This document shows positions 61,548 to 64,000 of a stretch of 64,000 bases of DNA, piece after piece (position 1 is the first letter of the stretch; every line of letters starts with the position of its first letter). Below the pieces are notes generated by a model. That model was not told the DNA's origin, did no database searches, and saw nothing but the letters and a program-made list of their open reading frames with translations. The stretch spans positions 124,001 through 188,000 of the forward strand of contig CBFHNR010000002.1 in NCBI GenBank assembly GCA_965657215.1, in the 5' to 3' direction. The position numbers were made by a program, and so were the translations under genes. Origin of the DNA: JAHEJA01 sp965657215 (GTDB taxonomy: Bacteria; Pseudomonadota; Alphaproteobacteria; Rhodobacterales; Rhodobacteraceae).

Positions 61548-62501
61548 ATGCGTGATTTGAAAGTCCCCGAGCAGCGCCACCCTGAAAAGGCGCATCGTCC
61601 AGATAATGCACAGCCCAAGAAACCGGATTGGATCCGTGTTAAGGCGCCTGTGTCAGAGGGCTACAAGCAAACGCGCGATATTATGCGGGAAAACAAACTG
61701 GTAACGGTCTGCGAAGAGGCGGGGTGTCCTAATGTAGGCGAATGCTGGTCTCAGGGTCACGCCACGATGATGATCATGGGCGAAGTGTGTACACGGGCCT
61801 GTTCGTTTTGTAACATTGCAACGGGGAAACCGCCCGAAGATTTAGACGTCTTTGAACCAGGTCGTGTTGCTGATGCGGTTGCCAAGCTCGGTCTCAAACA
61901 TGTTGTGATTACCTCTGTGGACCGCGACGATGTCGAGGATGGCGGGGCTGAGCATTTTGCTCAAACCATTCGCGCCGTGCGTCACAGAAGCCCAGAGACA
62001 ACGATTGAAATTCTGACACCAGATTTCTTGCGCTGTGATCCCAAGGTTTTAGAAACCGTCGTTGAAGCGCGCCCTGACGTGTTCAACCACAACCTAGAAA
62101 CAGTCCCAGGCCTTTACCCCGAAGTCCGCGCAGGCGCGCGGTATTTCCATTCCTTGCGTCTATTGCAACGGGTCAAGGAATTGGATCCCTCAATGTTCAC
62201 GAAATCAGGCATTATGGTTGGTTTGGGCGAAGACCGCCAAGCGGTCATTCAGGTGATGGATGACATGCGCGCCGCCGATATTGATTTCCTAACAATTGGT
62301 CAATATTTGCAGCCAACGCCAAAACACCACGCAGTTGATCGCTTTGTGCACCCAGATGAATTTGCAGCCTATGAAAAAGCCGCCTATGGCAAAGGCTTTT
62401 TGATGGTGTCAGCAACGCCTTTGACACGTTCATCCTATCATGCAGGGGATGATTTTGCCCGTCTGCGCGCCGCGCGTTTGGAAAAGCTAGGCACCGCTTA
62501 A
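61548..62501 (+). CDS. lipA: Lipoyl synthase
   Basis: A 317-aa radical SAM enzyme that inserts two sulfurs into octanoyl-protein to make lipoamide. The auxiliary cluster cysteines are C55, C60 and C66 (CEEAGCPNVGEC) and the radical SAM cysteines C81, C85 and C88 (CTRACSFC). The start MRDLKVPEQRHPEK at 61548 has AGAGG upstream. It ends in a 4-bp overlap with a minus-strand small gene. Confidence 0.96.
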   Translation: MRDLKVPEQRHPEKAHRPDNAQPKKPDWIRVKAPVSEGYKQTRDIMRENKLVTVCEEAGCPNVGECWSQGHATMMIMGEVCTRACSFCNIATGKPPEDLDVFEPGRVADAVAKLGLKHVVITSVDRDDVEDGGAEHFAQTIRAVRHRSPETTIEILTPDFLRCDPKVLETVVEARPDVFNHNLETVPGLYPEVRAGARYFHSLRLLQRVKELDPSMFTKSGIMVGLGEDRQAVIQVMDDMRAADIDFLTIGQYLQPTPKHHAVDRFVHPDEFAAYEKAAYGKGFLMVSATPLTRSSYHAGDDFARLRAARLEKLGTA

Positions 62502-62695
62502 CCCTCAAGCGGGCTCATTCTGACCTTGCCATGCCCCCGAGCTGGCAAGGCCATCCACTCTGGCAATAGGCCGAAATATTCCAGCCCAATTAGGCAAAGG
62601 CAAAGCGCGACGATGCCAAATACCAAATAGATCCGCATCAGGCTGGGTGGGTTTCTCGCCCATTTTGACGCCCGTATGAGCCATCGGTAATTCAT
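62498..62695 (-). CDS. Small single-helix membrane protein, 65 aa
   Basis: Basic N-terminus MNYRWLIRASKWARNPPS followed by one strong hydrophobic helix (IYLVFGIVALCLCLIGLEYFG) and a basic tail. The pattern, positive-inside anchor with conserved Pro-Pro-Ser before the helix, resembles small proteins I recall in other Rhodobacterales. It follows the stop of the upstream sugar-nucleotide gene by 12 bp, so it is probably cotranscribed. Function unknown. Confidence 0.6.
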   Translation of the reverse strand: MNYRWLIRASKWARNPPSLMRIYLVFGIVALCLCLIGLEYFGLLPEWMALPARGHGKVRMSPLEG

Positions 62696-62707
62696 TGAGC
62701 CAATCCA

Positions 62708-64000
62708 TTAGAAACGATTATACCGATCTTCGTAGCGGATTATGTCGTCTTCGCCAAGATAGCATCCTGTCTGTACCTCAATCAATTCCAATGGAATTTT
62801 CCCTGGGTTTTCCAAACGATGTGTTTCGCCGAGTGGAATATAGGTGGATTGGTTTTCACTGATGAGAAAGGTTTCATCGCCCCGCGTCACCCGAGCGGTT
62901 CCCTGAACAACGATCCAATGTTCCGCGCGATGATGATGGGCCTGTAGCGAGAGGACTTCATTTGGGTGTACCGTGATCTTTTTAACCTGATATCTATCCC
63001 CGCGCGAGAGGCATTCAAACTGTCCCCAAGGACGATAGCTAAGACGCGGCCGCGGTTGGGGCATTTGGGTGAGATCAATTTTTGAGATATCCCCCAAATG
63101 CGCCTCATCAAAGATAAGAATGGCCTCTGATGTGGCAACCGCTTTGATGTTGCGCAAACCGATGCCCACAATCGCTTGATCGGGGACCGTTGTTTTCAAA
63201 TTTGTGTTGTCACACTCAATGTATTGGGCCTGATCTGAGGGGAGGATCGTGTCGATATGCGACCAAGACCCCAAATCGCTCCACTGGGTTCCCAAAGGAA
63301 GACACGCCAAATCCGAGCAATGAGTCATGATCGCGTGATCAAAGGAAATATTCGGCAAACTATTCCAAATGTCGCCGTCCATAATATCCGCATTCACATG
63401 CGATGATTGTGCCGCCCATGCCGCATGGACCCGTTCAAACAGCTCTGGCTGCGAGCCTTTGAAGTGATCAATCACTGTTGACGCCATGGCGAGGAAAATC
63501 CCAGAATTCCATTGGGCCCCTTCGTCAATAAGCCGCTTTGCAACCAAACGAGGCGGCTTTTCAATAAATTGACCCTCTGGCGTGATATAGCCGTACTCAG
63601 AGGAAGCCTCTGTAGGCGAAATACCAAAGGTCACAATCTTTTTGGCCAAGGCGTGGGGCACAGCTTGATCAACAACCTGTCTCAAGGCCACACCATCGGG
63701 AATGTCGTGATCGGCCGGACAAATCAGCATTATCTCATCAGGGGTTTCATCAGAGCAAGTAAGGGCGGCAATGAGTACGCTCGCAGCAGTATTCTTGCTC
63801 ATTGGTTCTAGCAAAAAGCTCGCAGTCTTTTCTTTGGTATGCGCCATGAGCACGTCCCAATGATCAAGATGTGCCACAACAATCGGATCACGATAGCCAG
63901 ACCCCATAAGGCGCTTATGTGTGGCTTGATAAAGGCTGTTGCCCTGTCGAGTAACGGCGAATTGTTTTGGGGTGCACTTGGTGGACAAAGGCCAGAGCCG
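62708..64000 (-). CDS. manC: Mannose-1-phosphate guanylyltransferase / mannose-6-phosphate isomerase, 5' end outside the window
   Basis: Bifunctional ManC/AlgA-type enzyme making GDP-mannose. The visible part begins within the nucleotidyltransferase signature (RLWPLSTKCTPKQFA) and runs through EPMSKNTAASVLIAAL and ICPADHDIPD, then the C-terminal type II mannose-6-phosphate isomerase cupin (RPWGQFECL, LSLQAHHHRAEHWIVVQGTARV, THRLENPG). The first codons lie past the right edge. The metal-binding histidines of the cupin are present. It supplies GDP-mannose for surface polysaccharide; neighbours to the right are not visible. Confidence 0.92.
   Translation of the reverse strand, partial: RLWPLSTKCTPKQFAVTRQGNSLYQATHKRLMGSGYRDPIVVAHLDHWDVLMAHTKEKTASFLLEPMSKNTAASVLIAALTCSDETPDEIMLICPADHDIPDGVALRQVVDQAVPHALAKKIVTFGISPTEASSEYGYITPEGQFIEKPPRLVAKRLIDEGAQWNSGIFLAMASTVIDHFKGSQPELFERVHAAWAAQSSHVNADIMDGDIWNSLPNISFDHAIMTHCSDLACLPLGTQWSDLGSWSHIDTILPSDQAQYIECDNTNLKTTVPDQAIVGIGLRNIKAVATSEAILIFDEAHLGDISKIDLTQMPQPRPRLSYRPWGQFECLSRGDRYQVKKITVHPNEVLSLQAHHHRAEHWIVVQGTARVTRGDETFLISENQSTYIPLGETHRLENPGKIPLELIEVQTGCYLGEDDIIRYEDRYNRF

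Noticed and set aside
62505..62708. 67-aa frame starting on the manC stop (TAATG)
   Set aside because: Its overlap looked like translational coupling, but the other frame (62498-62695) has a clean membrane helix, so this one is judged a shadow.
1..64000. CRISPR array, insertion sequence, prophage or integrase
   Set aside because: No regularly spaced repeats with variable spacers, no transposase or phage genes, and no direct-repeat flanks were found on reading both strands.

Overview
The window is a stretch of chromosomal backbone from an alphaproteobacterium, almost certainly a marine Rhodobacterales (roseobacter-type) bacterium of moderate GC content, roughly half by eye. The evidence is the gene set and order: zwf-pgl-pgi, argS-SPOR-nagZ-scpA-scpB, yceD-rpmF-plsX-fabH-ihfA-merR, and cckA close to recA and alaS. 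A double-length dCTP deaminase, olsB, a non-pyrrolysine MttB-family protein, a RACo-like corrinoid activator and a single-cysteine DksA fit the same lineage. I see no insertion sequence, prophage, CRISPR array or rRNA operon. One tRNA gene, tRNA-Pro(GGG), is present.

Layout. 1-2.5 kb: the 3' part of anmK, an HpcH/HpaI aldolase and a radical SAM protein. 2.7-6.4 kb: the glucose-6-phosphate operon zwf-pgl-pgi behind a perfect palindromic operator. 6.4-10.9 kb (minus strand): MoxR AAA ATPase, DUF2927-type lipoprotein, a 54-residue membrane protein, a CoxE-like vWA protein and an M48 protease. 11-13.5 kb: dksA, a flavin monooxygenase and xthA. 13.7-15.3 kb: the most unusual locus, a 114-residue peptide with five 20-residue Cys-Ser-Trp-Ser repeats beside a 353-codon gene broken by an in-frame TAA. 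15.4-25 kb: DMT transporter, erpA, dgt, antiporter, argS, SPOR protein, nagZ and scpAB. 25-30.6 kb (minus): dcd, tRNA-Pro, merR, ihfA, fabH, plsX, rpmF and yceD. 30.6-36.6 kb: bamE, olsB, an ABC-F ATPase, a Rieske oxygenase with a coupled small ORF, an XRE regulator and an OB-like small protein. 36.6-40.6 kb (minus): ilvIH with a leader-peptide attenuator, then rplI, rpsR and rpsF. 40.8-49.5 kb: two small proteins, a duplicated outer-membrane-like protein, the corrinoid activator, a TSUP exporter, an agmatinase-family enzyme, guaB and an RsmB-like methyltransferase. 49.6-56.8 kb: a decayed cckA, a sulfotransferase-like gene, recA, alaS and a DUF1330 gene. 56.8-64 kb: typA, an MttB homologue, small proteins, lipA and the 3' part of a mannose-1-phosphate guanylyltransferase/mannose-6-phosphate isomerase.

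How the parts work together. Core metabolism dominates: entry to the Entner-Doudoroff/pentose phosphate routes, branched-chain amino acid synthesis with its own attenuator, fatty acid and phospholipid initiation, and translation. Regulatory signals readable from sequence include an ilv leader peptide with terminator and antiterminator, an alphaproteobacterial LexA box before recA, a perfect TTAA-N7-TTAA CtrA-type box before cckA, a LacI-type palindrome before zwf, and three direct repeats before the repeat-peptide gene.

The best candidates for undescribed biology are the CSWS-repeat peptide and its interrupted neighbour, and the cckA gene carrying two in-frame stops plus a frameshift while almost all other genes are intact. 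All functional assignments come from reading sequence motifs; no database search was run.
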